Shown here: piece by piece, positions 30,434 to 39,114 of the stretch | Layout: every line of letters starts with the position of its first letter | Position numbering within the stretch: the stretch's first letter is position 1 | Source of the DNA: Variovorax sp. PAMC26660 | GTDB lineage: Bacteria; Pseudomonadota; Gammaproteobacteria; Burkholderiales; Burkholderiaceae_C | NCBI RefSeq assembly: GCF_014302995.1 | Contig: NZ_CP060295.1 | Coordinates: 2,418,001-2,482,000, forward strand | Direction of reading: 5' to 3' | Length of the DNA stretch: 64,000 bases | Program-made: the position numbers and the translations under genes | Notes under the pieces: model-generated | Database searches by the model: none | What the model was told of the DNA's origin: nothing | The model's input: only the letters and a program-made list of their open reading frames with translations

Positions 30434-32704
30434 ATGGCAACGCTTTCGTATCCCCTGGTGTGCTGGCAGCTCGACGACACGTCCGTCTGCGGCATCCTGC
30501 TCGGCACCGACTTCCAGGTGATCGAGCGCAACGCCCGCCGCGTGAAGGCTGCGCTGGCCGAGACCCTGCAGCGTGAACGCGAGCGCGACGGCTACGTGCC
30601 CGAGCCGGACATCGACAACGCGCGGCTCAAGCTGGTGCATGTGTCGGTGAATCTCGCGCACCGCACGGAGAAGGGCAGCTTCCCGGTGCCTCGGGCAACG
30701 GAGTTCCATGTGGCCGCCGTGTTCGGCGAGAACGAGGAAGACGGCTACGCCAAGTGCTACCTGCCCTGGCTCGACCAGAGCTTCTATTACTACGACGACG
30801 CGCAACTGCCGGTGCTGATCGAGCACTACACACGCGAATGCCTCGACGGACTCTCGCCCGAGGCCGCGCAACGCTTCCTGATGCCCGCCGCGCCGTGGCT
30901 CGACCAGATCGATGTGCGGCGCGACGACAAGACCACGAACAGGCAGCATGTGCCACGCCACCTGCGCGAGGCCTATGCGCAGCTCGATGCCGTGGCCGAT
31001 CGCTTGCCCGAGACCGGCGCGCGCCGCGGCCTGCATGTGTTTCCCGAAGTGGCCTGGGAGCAGGGCGCCCTGAGCGACGAGATCGCGGAGCGGCTCGCGC
31101 GCGGCGGCAACCTGCTGCTGGTCGGCGAGCCCGGCGTCGGCAAGAGCGTGGTGATCCTCGAGGCGATCCGCAAGGCGCACCGCCTCACGGTTGCGCGCGA
31201 CGCATCGCCGACCTTCTGGCGCAGCCATGCCGAGCGGCTCGTCGGCCGCGCGAAGTACCTCGGCGAATGGCAGGCGCTGTGCGACCAGACGGTCGAGTGG
31301 CTGGACATGTCGAACGGCCTGCTGTGGGTCACGGACTTCGTGAACCTGCTGCAGATCGGCGGCGAGAGCCCCGAGGAATCGATGGCCGCCTACCTGCTGC
31401 CGGCACTGCGCCGCGGCACGCTGCGGCTGGTCGGCGAAGCCAATCCCAGCGAACTCGAGATTGCGCGCCAGCGGCTGCCCGGATTCATCGACTGCTTCGA
31501 AACCCTGCGCCTGCCCGAGATGGACAGCGTGCGCGCGCGCCGCGTGCTCGAGCTCTTCGCGAGCCATGCGAAGAACACGCTGTCGATCGACATCGAGCGA
31601 CCGGCGCTGGACACCGGCTACCGGCTGCTCGGCCGCTATGTGCGCTACGACAGCTTTCCGGGCAAGGCAGTGCGCTTCTTCGGCGATTGCGTGCGCGAAG
31701 CCATCGCCGGGCAAACAGGCATCGTGACCGAGACCGCCACCATCGCGCACTTCGCGAAAAGCACCGGCCTGCCCGAGAGCTTCCTGCGCGACGACCATCC
31801 GCTGGACGACACGCAGGTGCACGACTTCTTCGCACAGAAGCTGTTCGGCCAGGACGCGGCCATCGGCCACCTGAAAGACGTGGTCTATCTCTTCAAGGCC
31901 GGGCTGAACGACCCTGCCAAGCCGATCGCGACCCTGCTGTTCGCCGGGCCGACCGGTGTCGGCAAGACCGCGGCAGCCAAGGCGCTGGCGCGCTACTTCT
32001 TCGGTGCTGGTGGTGGCACGGACCCGCTGTTCCGCATCGACATGAGCGAGTTCCAGCACGCCTTCCAGATCGCGCGCCTGATCGGCTCCGGCAAACGGCC
32101 CGGGAAGCTGGTGGAACATGTACGGCGGCAGCCGTTCTCGGTCGTGCTGCTCGACGAGATCGAGAAAGCCGATGCCTCGGTGTTCGACCTGCTGCTGACG
32201 GTGCTTGACGAGGGCCGACTGCGCGACAGCCGCGGACGCATGACCGACTTTCGCAGCACCGTGATCGTGATGACCACCAACCTGGGCGTGCGCCACGGCG
32301 CGTCGCTGGGGTTCGGCGAGCCGGCGCCGAGCGACGGCGCGGTGCACGACATCCGGCAGTTCTTCCGGCCGGAGTTCTTCAACCGGATCGACCGCGTCGT
32401 GCCTTTCGCACCACTGTCGCGCATGGCCATCGAGGCCATCGCCGTGCAGGAGCTGCAGGCGATCGCGCAGCGCGAAGGGCTGGCGCGCCGCGGCATGCGC
32501 CTGAACTTTTCGCCCGAGGTCGTAGCGTTCGTCGCGGACAAGGGGTTCAGCCCGAAGTACGGCGCGCGGCCTTTACAGCGCGCCGTCGAGCAGCATGTGG
32601 TGGCTGCGGTCGCGCGGGCGATGTTCGGGCCTGTCGCGGACGGGGCTTGCCTGGAGGTGGTGCTGGTGGACGGGTCGGTCGTGGCGAAGCCAGCGCCCAG
32701 CTGA
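30434..32704 (+). CDS. Clp-like double AAA+ ATPase, short form (system protein C)
   Basis: A 756-residue paralog of A and B that ends right after D2, lacking the release-factor-like tail. The N-terminal domain is at 1-200 (YPLVCWQLDD...IERNARRVKAAL). D1 has a textbook Walker A (GEPGVGKS 231-238) and keeps the ClpB-type pore motif (GRAKYLGEWQ, Y275), but Walker B reads LLWVTDF (D301, F302 in place of Glu) and the finger region reads LPGFIDCF. D2 is complete (GPTGVGKT 505-512, VVLLDEIE D574 E575, sensor-1 N616, arginine finger R651, GAR 710-712) without a GYVG loop. The stop is only 3 bp from that of the convergent gene. No ClpP partner is seen in the window. It could be the core ring to which A and B add specificity (inference). 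Confidence 0.77.
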   Translation: MATLSYPLVCWQLDDTSVCGILLGTDFQVIERNARRVKAALAETLQRERERDGYVPEPDIDNARLKLVHVSVNLAHRTEKGSFPVPRATEFHVAAVFGENEEDGYAKCYLPWLDQSFYYYDDAQLPVLIEHYTRECLDGLSPEAAQRFLMPAAPWLDQIDVRRDDKTTNRQHVPRHLREAYAQLDAVADRLPETGARRGLHVFPEVAWEQGALSDEIAERLARGGNLLLVGEPGVGKSVVILEAIRKAHRLTVARDASPTFWRSHAERLVGRAKYLGEWQALCDQTVEWLDMSNGLLWVTDFVNLLQIGGESPEESMAAYLLPALRRGTLRLVGEANPSELEIARQRLPGFIDCFETLRLPEMDSVRARRVLELFASHAKNTLSIDIERPALDTGYRLLGRYVRYDSFPGKAVRFFGDCVREAIAGQTGIVTETATIAHFAKSTGLPESFLRDDHPLDDTQVHDFFAQKLFGQDAAIGHLKDVVYLFKAGLNDPAKPIATLLFAGPTGVGKTAAAKALARYFFGAGGGTDPLFRIDMSEFQHAFQIARLIGSGKRPGKLVEHVRRQPFSVVLLDEIEKADASVFDLLLTVLDEGRLRDSRGRMTDFRSTVIVMTTNLGVRHGASLGFGEPAPSDGAVHDIRQFFRPEFFNRIDRVVPFAPLSRMAIEAIAVQELQAIAQREGLARRGMRLNFSPEVVAFVADKGFSPKYGARPLQRAVEQHVVAAVARAMFGPVADGACLEVVLVDGSVVAKPAPS

Positions 32705-32707
32705 ACC

Positions 32708-33376
32708 TCAGCGCTGCTGGGGGCACCCCAGCCTGAACTGCCGATCCCGTGTGCGCTTTCGCTCGTCGCGCAGCCCATCCTGTGAATACGCGCCCTGCGG
32801 TTGCCGTCCGACCGCGTCGATCCACTTGATGTGTTCGGCAAGGCCGCCGCACTCGGCCATTTCGTTCACTGCGTTCTGCGCGGCTTGCCGTTCGTACTGG
32901 TGCTGTTGCGCGGCGACGGCCGCGTTGTCGCGGATCGAGGCTTCGCGCGCTTCCGGGCTCATGCCGTCGGCGATGTTCACGTCGCGCCGCAGGCGGACCG
33001 TCGTGGCGCGCGAGCCTTCGGGACACGGGCCATCGGAGTAGGCCGCCTTGCCTGATGGGGTCAGGCACTTGGTCACATCGAAGGTGTCGAGTCCGGTCAC
33101 GCCGGGAGATGTCACGGGCGGGGCGGGCGCAGGCCGGGTCTCCTGCACGGGCGGAGCGACGCGGGATGGTGCCGCAACCGGTTCCGTGGGAAGCCTCGCC
33201 GCCCGTTGTTGCGCCAGCAGCCACTCGGCGCCCAGATAGAACAGGTACACCGCCAGCACGGCCAGCGCCAGCCACAGCGCCCAATGACGCTCCGGCTTCG
33301 GCCGTAGGCCTTGCTCCCACGCATTCATCGCCTCGCGGCGCTCACGTATCGGGTCGTAGTCGTCGTCGGGCTTCAT
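32708..33376 (-). CDS. Single-pass membrane protein with DUF4124-like C-terminal domain
   Basis: A 222-residue protein with a cytoplasmic N-terminus (DDDYDPIRERREAMNAWEQG), one transmembrane helix (~34-54), a Pro/Ala linker and a ~110-residue periplasmic part. The segment FDVTKCLTPSGKAAYSDGPCPEGS is the DUF4124 pattern (Cys...Y-S-D-x-x-C), a small domain of unknown function common in betaproteobacterial envelope proteins; a second Cys pair lies near the end (ECGGL, LGCPQ). The start is ATG 33376. It is convergent with the Clp-like operon and is probably not part of it. The 289 bp upstream (33377-33665) show no feature I can name. Confidence 0.75.
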   Translation of the reverse strand: MKPDDDYDPIRERREAMNAWEQGLRPKPERHWALWLALAVLAVYLFYLGAEWLLAQQRAARLPTEPVAAPSRVAPPVQETRPAPAPPVTSPGVTGLDTFDVTKCLTPSGKAAYSDGPCPEGSRATTVRLRRDVNIADGMSPEAREASIRDNAAVAAQQHQYERQAAQNAVNEMAECGGLAEHIKWIDAVGRQPQGAYSQDGLRDERKRTRDRQFRLGCPQQR

Positions 33377-33665
33377 GGGGCCGCAGTATCTCCGGCCCGC
33401 GATGCACCGCGGCGGGCGTGCGCCGTGCCCCTTTGCGGAATCCTGCACCAAGGCCGCCCGAAAACAGCCCATATCAGGGTTTCCGTGAGGTCTAAGTCAT
33501 AAAACTGACTTCATGCCCGTCACACGGGCGTCACCAGCTATGAAAACAATAGCATTCAACTTCCGGGCGAGGATCGTTCCTCGTAAACGCTATATCTAGC
33601 CCGACTCTTGCTAAGCAAAATCGTCGACGGATTTCACGTCACGCAAGATCGAGGACCACACAGCA

Positions 33666-34184
33666 ATGAACCCATCGCGTCTCCGCCGGCCTCTGGCCGC
33701 GCTGGTATTGGGCGGTACAGCAGCATTCCTCGGGGCCATGTCTTCGGCCCACGCGTTCTCGAACCCGCCCATCCAGGTGGCGCAGGGCATCGAATACATG
33801 TGCGGTGGCGCCGCCCGGGATGAAGCCGCCTTCATGGAAATGGTGTCGCCGCGCTGGGCCGCCACCATCGAATTCGGTGTGAGCGACGGCAAGGGCGCGC
33901 AGCAGCCGGGCTTCCCGGCCAAGGCCCTGGTCGAAGTGCGCCAGAAATACACCGGGCAGGTCGTGCTGGACGTGCAGTCGCAGGGGCCGTACATGCTGGC
34001 GCGGCTCAATCCGGGCGCCTACGACGTGAACGTGACGCTGGGTGGGCTGACGCTCACGCAGTCGCTGGTGGTGATTGCTGGGCTGCCGGCGCGTGCGTCC
34101 TTCGTCTGGCCATCGAATTTCGACATGGCTTCGGTGACGCCGCCGCTGCCGCAGGCGCTGGCGCAGACTTCCGCCGCACGCTGA
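33666..34184 (+). CDS. Secreted carboxypeptidase-regulatory-like (beta-sandwich) protein, paralog 1
   Basis: A 172-residue exported protein with a Sec signal peptide (PLAALVLGGTAAFLGAMSSAHA, cut at ~30). The mature part opens with NPPIQVAQGIEYMCGG and contains an Ig/transthyretin-like stretch (KALVEVRQKY...GPYMLARLNPGAYDVNVTLGG), the form seen in carboxypeptidase regulatory domains. Function is unknown. It is a tandem paralog of the gene at 34303: the openings, EMVSPRW versus ETVSPRW, and the AR-LxPG-Y core match. Confidence 0.8.
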   Translation: MNPSRLRRPLAALVLGGTAAFLGAMSSAHAFSNPPIQVAQGIEYMCGGAARDEAAFMEMVSPRWAATIEFGVSDGKGAQQPGFPAKALVEVRQKYTGQVVLDVQSQGPYMLARLNPGAYDVNVTLGGLTLTQSLVVIAGLPARASFVWPSNFDMASVTPPLPQALAQTSAAR

Positions 34185-34302
34185 GAGACACGGGCGCGTC
34201 CGAGCGGCGTGCCAGTCTTTGATCGGTCAGCCTTTCCTAAGCCACGCGCCGCACATTGGTCGCGTGGCCTCTTGCCACGACGACAAGGAAAGGACCCAGA
34301 CC

Positions 34303-34788
34303 ATGACCTCCCGTTTTCCATCGCGCACGCGGCCCCTGGCGGCCGCCATGCTGTTCGGCGCCGTCCTGCTGGGGGCGCTTTCGTCGGCCCACGCGACGGT
34401 GAACCCGCCGATCTACATGGCGCACGGCGTCGAATACATGAGCGGCGGCATCGGCAGCGATGAAGCGCAGCTGATGGAGACGGTGTCGCCGCGCTGGCCC
34501 GCGACCTTCGAGTTCGCGGTCAAGGATCACAAAGGTGCCGATTTCGCAGCCAACGTGCACGTGACGGTGCGCGACGGCAGCGGCACCGCGCTGCTCGACA
34601 ATGTGGTGTCGGGCGGCCCGTTCATGGTGGCGCGGCTGGAGCCGGGCAACTACGAAGTCGAAGCGCAACTCGGCAACCAGGTGTTGAAACAACCGCTGCA
34701 TGTGCTGCCGGGCGCGCCGACCAAGGCCACGTTCGTGTGGCCGGCGGGCACCGACATGGCTTCGGCCGGCACGCGCACGGTGCAGTAG
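34303..34788 (+). CDS. Secreted carboxypeptidase-regulatory-like protein, paralog 2
   Basis: A 161-residue secreted paralog of the preceding gene, with a signal peptide (LAAAMLFGAVLLGALSSAHA). The mature protein reads NPPIYMAHGVEYMSGGIGSDEA, METVSPRWPATFEF and MVARLEPGNYEVEAQLG. ATG 34303 with GGAAAGGA upstream is preferred over a non-ATG extension to 34219. The cysteine of paralog 1 (YMCGG) is Ser here. The 118-bp gap between them suggests tandem duplication and possibly shared transcription. Confidence 0.8.
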   Translation: MTSRFPSRTRPLAAAMLFGAVLLGALSSAHATVNPPIYMAHGVEYMSGGIGSDEAQLMETVSPRWPATFEFAVKDHKGADFAANVHVTVRDGSGTALLDNVVSGGPFMVARLEPGNYEVEAQLGNQVLKQPLHVLPGAPTKATFVWPAGTDMASAGTRTVQ

Positions 34789-34981
34789 CGCGGCGAAAGT
34801 GGGCACAGGCACCGCTTTTCGCCGGCGCAGATTCGCGGACCCGGCTCGGCCACAACGCCCGCTATCCGGGTGCCTTGCGCTATAGAAAAAATAGCGGCTG
34901 CCGCGTCTTCGAGCGCCTTGAATGCGCGGCATGCGCCTTGCAGATGGTGTATCCCGGGCAGTGCCCGAACCCATTGCCCCG

Positions 34982-36169
34982 ATGCCGATCCGCCCCCTGA
35001 GTGTCCTGACCGCGCTGCTGCACGTCTACATCGCGCTGCGCCTGCTGCCTGCGCTGGCCGTGCTCACGCCGGCGTGGCCGTTGGCGTTGCTCGCGCTGGT
35101 GGTGTCGGCGGCCACGATTCCCTTGCCCTTCGTGTCGCGCCGCATCGGGCGCGATGGTTCGCTGGACGACGTGCTCAAGTGGGTCGGGCTGATCAGCATG
35201 GGCTGGTTCTCGTCGATGTTCGTGCTGACACTGGTGCGCGACGCCGGCCTGCTGCTCGCCTGGCTGGCGAGCGCGCTGGGCGTGCTGCAGGTGCCGTGGA
35301 ACGCGCTGCGGCCATGGAGCGCGCTGGCCGTGCTGGCCATGGCCACGGCCACGTCGCTGATCGGTTTTTTCAACGCGCGCCGCACGGCCGGCGTGAAGCG
35401 GGTGGACGTGCCGATCAGCGGGCTGCCGCAGGCGCTCGAAGGCTTCACGATCGCGCAGCTCAGCGACATCCACGTGGGCCCGACGATCAAGAGCGCGTAC
35501 ATCCAGCGCATCGTCGACGTGGTCAACGGCCTGGGCGCCGACGCCATCGCGATCACCGGCGACCTGGTGGACGGCAGCGTGCCCGAACTGCGCGAGCACA
35601 TCGCGCCACTGGCCGGACTGCGGGCGCGCCACGGCACCTTCGTGGTCACGGGCAACCACGAGTACTACGCGGGCGCGCATGCCTGGATCGACGAGCTGCG
35701 CCGGCTCGGCCTGAAGGTGCTGTTGAACGAACACGTGGTGCTGCAGACGCGCAACGTGCGCGGCGCGCAGACCGACGAAGAGCTGTTTGAAAGCGCGCTG
35801 GTACTGGCCGGCGTGACCGACTTCACCGCCGGGCATTTCGACGCGGCACATGCCAGCGACCCGCATCTTGCGTTGTTCGACGCGCCGCCGCTGGTGCACA
35901 CGCGCGTGCTGCTCGCGCACCAGCCGCGCAGTGCAACGCTGGCGGCAGCGGCGGGCTACCAGCTGCAGCTGTCGGGCCACACGCATGGCGGCCAGTTCTT
36001 TCCGTGGAATCTGTTCGTGCCGATGCAGCAACCCTTCACGGCGGGCCTGCACCGGTTGCATGACATGTGGATCTATGTGAGCCGCGGCACCGGCTACTGG
36101 GGACCGCCGAAGCGCTTTGGCGCGCCCTCCGAAATCACGCTGCTGACGCTGGTGCCTGCACGGCCCTGA
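34982..36169 (+). CDS. Membrane-anchored metallophosphoesterase
   Basis: A ~395-residue protein with about four N-terminal transmembrane helices (residues ~5-135) and a calcineurin-like phosphoesterase domain. Metal-binding motifs appear in order: QLSDIHVG (D-x-H), ITGDLVDG (G-D), GNHEYY (G-N-H-E), LAHQPR and SGHTHGGQFFP (G-H-x-H). It is related to the YaeI/LpxH-like group of membrane-attached phosphodiesterases; the substrate is unknown. The start is uncertain: ATG 34982 puts the first helix at the N-terminus, and ATG 34922 would add 20 polar residues; neither has a clear Shine-Dalgarno site. Confidence 0.83.
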   Translation: MPIRPLSVLTALLHVYIALRLLPALAVLTPAWPLALLALVVSAATIPLPFVSRRIGRDGSLDDVLKWVGLISMGWFSSMFVLTLVRDAGLLLAWLASALGVLQVPWNALRPWSALAVLAMATATSLIGFFNARRTAGVKRVDVPISGLPQALEGFTIAQLSDIHVGPTIKSAYIQRIVDVVNGLGADAIAITGDLVDGSVPELREHIAPLAGLRARHGTFVVTGNHEYYAGAHAWIDELRRLGLKVLLNEHVVLQTRNVRGAQTDEELFESALVLAGVTDFTAGHFDAAHASDPHLALFDAPPLVHTRVLLAHQPRSATLAAAAGYQLQLSGHTHGGQFFPWNLFVPMQQPFTAGLHRLHDMWIYVSRGTGYWGPPKRFGAPSEITLLTLVPARP

Positions 36170-36196
36170 GCGTCGTCCTGCTCCGCGTCTTCGCCC

Positions 36197-36694
36197 TCAG
36201 GCTTGCAGCTCGGCCAGGCGCCGCGCATTCGACGTGGCCGCGGCATGGATGGGCTTGAGCCCTTCGCGCGCAATGCCGGCCGCTGCGTCCGACAACTGGC
36301 TTGCCGTGGTCGCGGTGCGCGTCGTGGCCCGCACGAGCGCATCGCTGTGCGCCGCCGCCTGCGCTGGCGTGACGCTGCCCGCCAGCGAGAAGAACGCCGT
36401 GGTGCCCTGCAACCATTGCTGCAACGCGCGGTTCGCCAGCGAGAAGTGGCTGCTGTGCCACTGCTTTGCCATCGCCATGCCCGATTCGCTCGCGGCCGCG
36501 AGCTTCTCGTGGCCCATGAGCTGGAACTCTGCGAGGTCGGCCGCGCTGGGCGTGAGCCCGGCCTTGGCGATGCGCTCGGTCCGCATGCGGATCACCGAGC
36601 CGGAAGAGAGCAGCATCTCGTGGGTCTTGACGGCCAGATCGACCCATTGCATCAATGGATCGGCAAGGCGGGCGGTGGAAGTAAGAGATGACAT
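36197..36694 (-). CDS. Phasin family protein
   Basis: A 165-residue helical protein with the phasin pattern: an amphipathic N-terminal helix (LADPLMQWVDLAVKTHEMLLSSG), then alternating Ala-rich helices (KLAAASESGMAMAKQW, RALQQWLQGTTAFFSL). Phasins coat polyhydroxyalkanoate granules in this order. ATG 36694 is taken as start; upstream in-frame sequence is not phasin-like. It is convergent with the metallophosphoesterase gene. Confidence 0.7.
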   Translation of the reverse strand: MSSLTSTARLADPLMQWVDLAVKTHEMLLSSGSVIRMRTERIAKAGLTPSAADLAEFQLMGHEKLAAASESGMAMAKQWHSSHFSLANRALQQWLQGTTAFFSLAGSVTPAQAAAHSDALVRATTRTATTASQLSDAAAGIAREGLKPIHAAATSNARRLAELQA

Positions 36695-36843
36695 GGGAGG
36701 CTGGCGCGTAGAGGTGGTGAGCCCACTATAGGCTTCGTGAGTTTCGATTGCTGCACCGCAACAAAAACGGCCTCTTTCGGTGAACAAGTCGTGCATTTCA
36801 GGACAAAAGGTGCGCGCTGATCGCACGCCGCCAGCTCACAAAG

Positions 36844-37800
36844 TTACGAATGACCCGATCGCAGCCGCTTGGCCCGCATTTCGGTGACCAGATAGCCCAG
36901 CGTGGCCACGACCAGCGGCAGCAAGTAATAAAGCGCGCGATAGGCCAGCAGCGCGCCCAACAGTTTCGTTTCGGCCACCTGGTGCGACAGCAGCGCCACG
37001 AACACGGCTTCGAGCACGCCGAGCCCCGCCGGCACATGCGTGATGACGCCCGCCACCGCCGCCACCAGCAGCACCGCAAGCACCTGCGGATAGTCGACCT
37101 TGCCCTGCAGCAGGAACCAGATCACGCCACCCATCAGCGACCAGTTGGCGCACGACATTGCCAGTTGCAGCAGCGCCAGCGGGAACCGGGGTGCACTGAA
37201 CTCATGACCCCGCACACGCCAGACGCGCCCCTTTGAAAAAGCGCACAGCGCCACGTAGGCCACTGCCAGCAGCAGCAACACCGCGCCCAGGATACGCAAG
37301 CCTTCGTTGTCGATCTTCCAGTCGGGCGGCAGCGTCAGCGGCCAGAAGCAGAAGGCCGCGCCGGCCACCACCAGGTAGCCGAGCCAGTTGGTCAGCATGC
37401 TGAAGCCCAGCACGCGCGTGATGGTCTCGTTCTCCAGCCCCAGGCGCGAATAGAGCCGGTAGCGAAACGCCACGCCGCCGACCAACGAACCCAGGTTGAG
37501 GTTGAAGGCGTAGCTGATGAAGGTCACGCCCATCACCGTGCCGGTGCCCAGCCTGTGCTTCGTCACATACCGGCCCAGCAGGTCGTAGGTGCTGTAAAGC
37601 GCAAAGCTGCAGGCCGCCAGCGCACCCGCCGCGAGCAAGGCGGACGCAGGCAGCATGTGGATCGCATCGAGCACCTCGTCCCACTCGATGGTGCGCGCCT
37701 GCTTCACGAGCAGCCACGCGATCAGCCCGAAGAAGCCCCACATCGCCACACGGCGGGCCCAGGGCCACCAGGACTGACGGGTGAGGGCCATCGTGCTCAT
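36844..37800 (-). CDS. ybhN: YbhN-like integral membrane protein (LPG synthase TM family)
   Basis: A 318-residue inner-membrane protein with about eight helices, of the UPF0104/lysylphosphatidylglycerol-synthase transmembrane family (NLNLGSLVGGVAFRYRLY, HVPAGLGVLEAVFVAL). Family members without the catalytic LPG synthase domain are thought to move or handle phospholipids. It follows clsB by 19 bp in the same order as the E. coli ybhP-ybhO-ybhN operon, which supports the call. The start is ATG 37800, with an alternative 9 bases further in. Confidence 0.83.
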   Translation of the reverse strand: MSTMALTRQSWWPWARRVAMWGFFGLIAWLLVKQARTIEWDEVLDAIHMLPASALLAAGALAACSFALYSTYDLLGRYVTKHRLGTGTVMGVTFISYAFNLNLGSLVGGVAFRYRLYSRLGLENETITRVLGFSMLTNWLGYLVVAGAAFCFWPLTLPPDWKIDNEGLRILGAVLLLLAVAYVALCAFSKGRVWRVRGHEFSAPRFPLALLQLAMSCANWSLMGGVIWFLLQGKVDYPQVLAVLLVAAVAGVITHVPAGLGVLEAVFVALLSHQVAETKLLGALLAYRALYYLLPLVVATLGYLVTEMRAKRLRSGHS

Positions 37801-37819
37801 GGTGGAGCCGGCGTCTGCA

Positions 37820-39103
37820 TCAAGCCGCTTCCGTGTGCGTGGCACCACCGGCCGAATCGCTCGTGCCGGTGTCGCGCCGGCTGGCAAGGTCGGTGGCCTC
37901 GGCAGGTGTCAGGCGCGGCACATGGCGCGGCAGCCGGCCCAACAGCGCCGGATACCAGCGCAGGATGTGGAAGACAAAGAAGCTGCGCACCAGCCGCCAG
38001 CCGCTCCATTCGCTCGCAAGGTCCGCCGTGTCGATCTGCTTGCAACTGTGCTGCATGAGCCGGTCCATGCGCTCCCACAGCACTTGGTTGAAGGCCGCGT
38101 CCCGCACGACCACATTGGCTTCGAGGTTGAGCGACAGGCTCAGCGGATCAAGGTTGCTCGACCCCACGGTGCTCCACTGGTCGTCCATCAGCGCGACCTT
38201 GCCGTGCAGCGGGCGGTCGCAGTACTCGTAGATGCGAACGCCGGCGTGCAGCAGGTGGTGGTACAGCATGCTCGCGGCGGTCTTGACGATCGGCATGTCG
38301 GGCTCGCCCTGCAGGATCAGCCGCACGTCCACACCGCGCCGCGCCGCGCGCCGCAGCTCCTTGATGAGCCGGTAACCCGGAAAGAAATACGCGTTGGCGA
38401 TCACGATGCGTTCGCGCGCAGCGCGAATCGCGGCGCGGTAGTGGCGCTCGATGTCGTTGGTGTGGCGCCGGTTGTCGCGGGTGACGAACATCGCGTCGGC
38501 CTCGCCAGCGTGGCTGCCGGTCGCGCGCGGCGCCTGCTTCAGACGCCGACGGAACCAGCCCGCGCCCTTGCCGCCGAGCGCGATGGCGCGCAGCACGAAC
38601 TGGTGGATCTCGGCCACGACCGGGCCCGTGAGTTCGACCGCATAGTCCTGCTTGGCCTTGGGGCCGAAGTCGAGCAGATGGTCGGCCGAGTAGTTGATGC
38701 CGCCCACAAAGGCACGCTCGCCGTCGATCACCACGATCTTGCGGTGCATGCGGCGGAACACGTTGAGCCGCTGCCCCATGAAGCGCTGGCCCGGGTCGAA
38801 CACCCGCACCTTCACGCCGACCGAGGTCAGCCCTTCGATGAACTCGCGCGAGAGGTCGGGCGAGCCGAAGCCGTCGATCATCAGATCGACCTTCACGCCG
38901 CGCCCGGCCGCCGATCGCATGGCAGCGTGCAATTGCAGGCCGACCTTGTCCTCGAACAGGATGAAGGTCTCGACGATCACTTCGCGCTGCGCCTGCCGGA
39001 TGGCGTCGAACACGCGCGGAAAGAACTGCTCGCCGTTTTCCAGCAGCTCGATGCGATTGCCGCCGATCCAGTGGTTGTCGTTGCTGTTGTCGTTGTTGCT
39101 CAT
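37820..39103 (-). CDS. clsB: Cardiolipin synthase B (phospholipase D family)
   Basis: A 427-residue enzyme with two HKD catalytic motifs (HRKIVVIDG near residue 120; HGKVALMDD near residue 303), each flanked by the family GGIN/GSSN pattern. ClsB/YbhO makes cardiolipin or phosphatidylglycerol by transphosphatidylation at the inner membrane. There is no N-terminal transmembrane pair, as expected for ClsB and unlike ClsA. The start is ATG 39103 (MSNNDNSND), 11 bp after the upstream ybhP-like stop. Confidence 0.92.
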   Translation of the reverse strand: MSNNDNSNDNHWIGGNRIELLENGEQFFPRVFDAIRQAQREVIVETFILFEDKVGLQLHAAMRSAAGRGVKVDLMIDGFGSPDLSREFIEGLTSVGVKVRVFDPGQRFMGQRLNVFRRMHRKIVVIDGERAFVGGINYSADHLLDFGPKAKQDYAVELTGPVVAEIHQFVLRAIALGGKGAGWFRRRLKQAPRATGSHAGEADAMFVTRDNRRHTNDIERHYRAAIRAARERIVIANAYFFPGYRLIKELRRAARRGVDVRLILQGEPDMPIVKTAASMLYHHLLHAGVRIYEYCDRPLHGKVALMDDQWSTVGSSNLDPLSLSLNLEANVVVRDAAFNQVLWERMDRLMQHSCKQIDTADLASEWSGWRLVRSFFVFHILRWYPALLGRLPRHVPRLTPAEATDLASRRDTGTSDSAGGATHTEAA

Positions 39104-39114
39104 GGCGGGGGTGT

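Noticed and set aside
24180..32347. Very long open frames on the minus strand opposite the Clp-like operon (for example 24180-27074, 26840-29839, 29912-32347).
   Set aside because: They are antisense shadows of high-GC coding sequence: rich in Arg/Ala/His/Gln, no recognisable domain, and the plus-strand frames contain all the AAA+ motifs.
23895..32704. That the Clp-like genes are ClpV of a type VI secretion system, ClpB disaggregase or ClpA.
   Set aside because: No T6SS genes are nearby; there is no ClpB coiled-coil M domain; D1 catalytic residues are missing and release-factor-like tails are present; three paralogs in one operon fit none of these.
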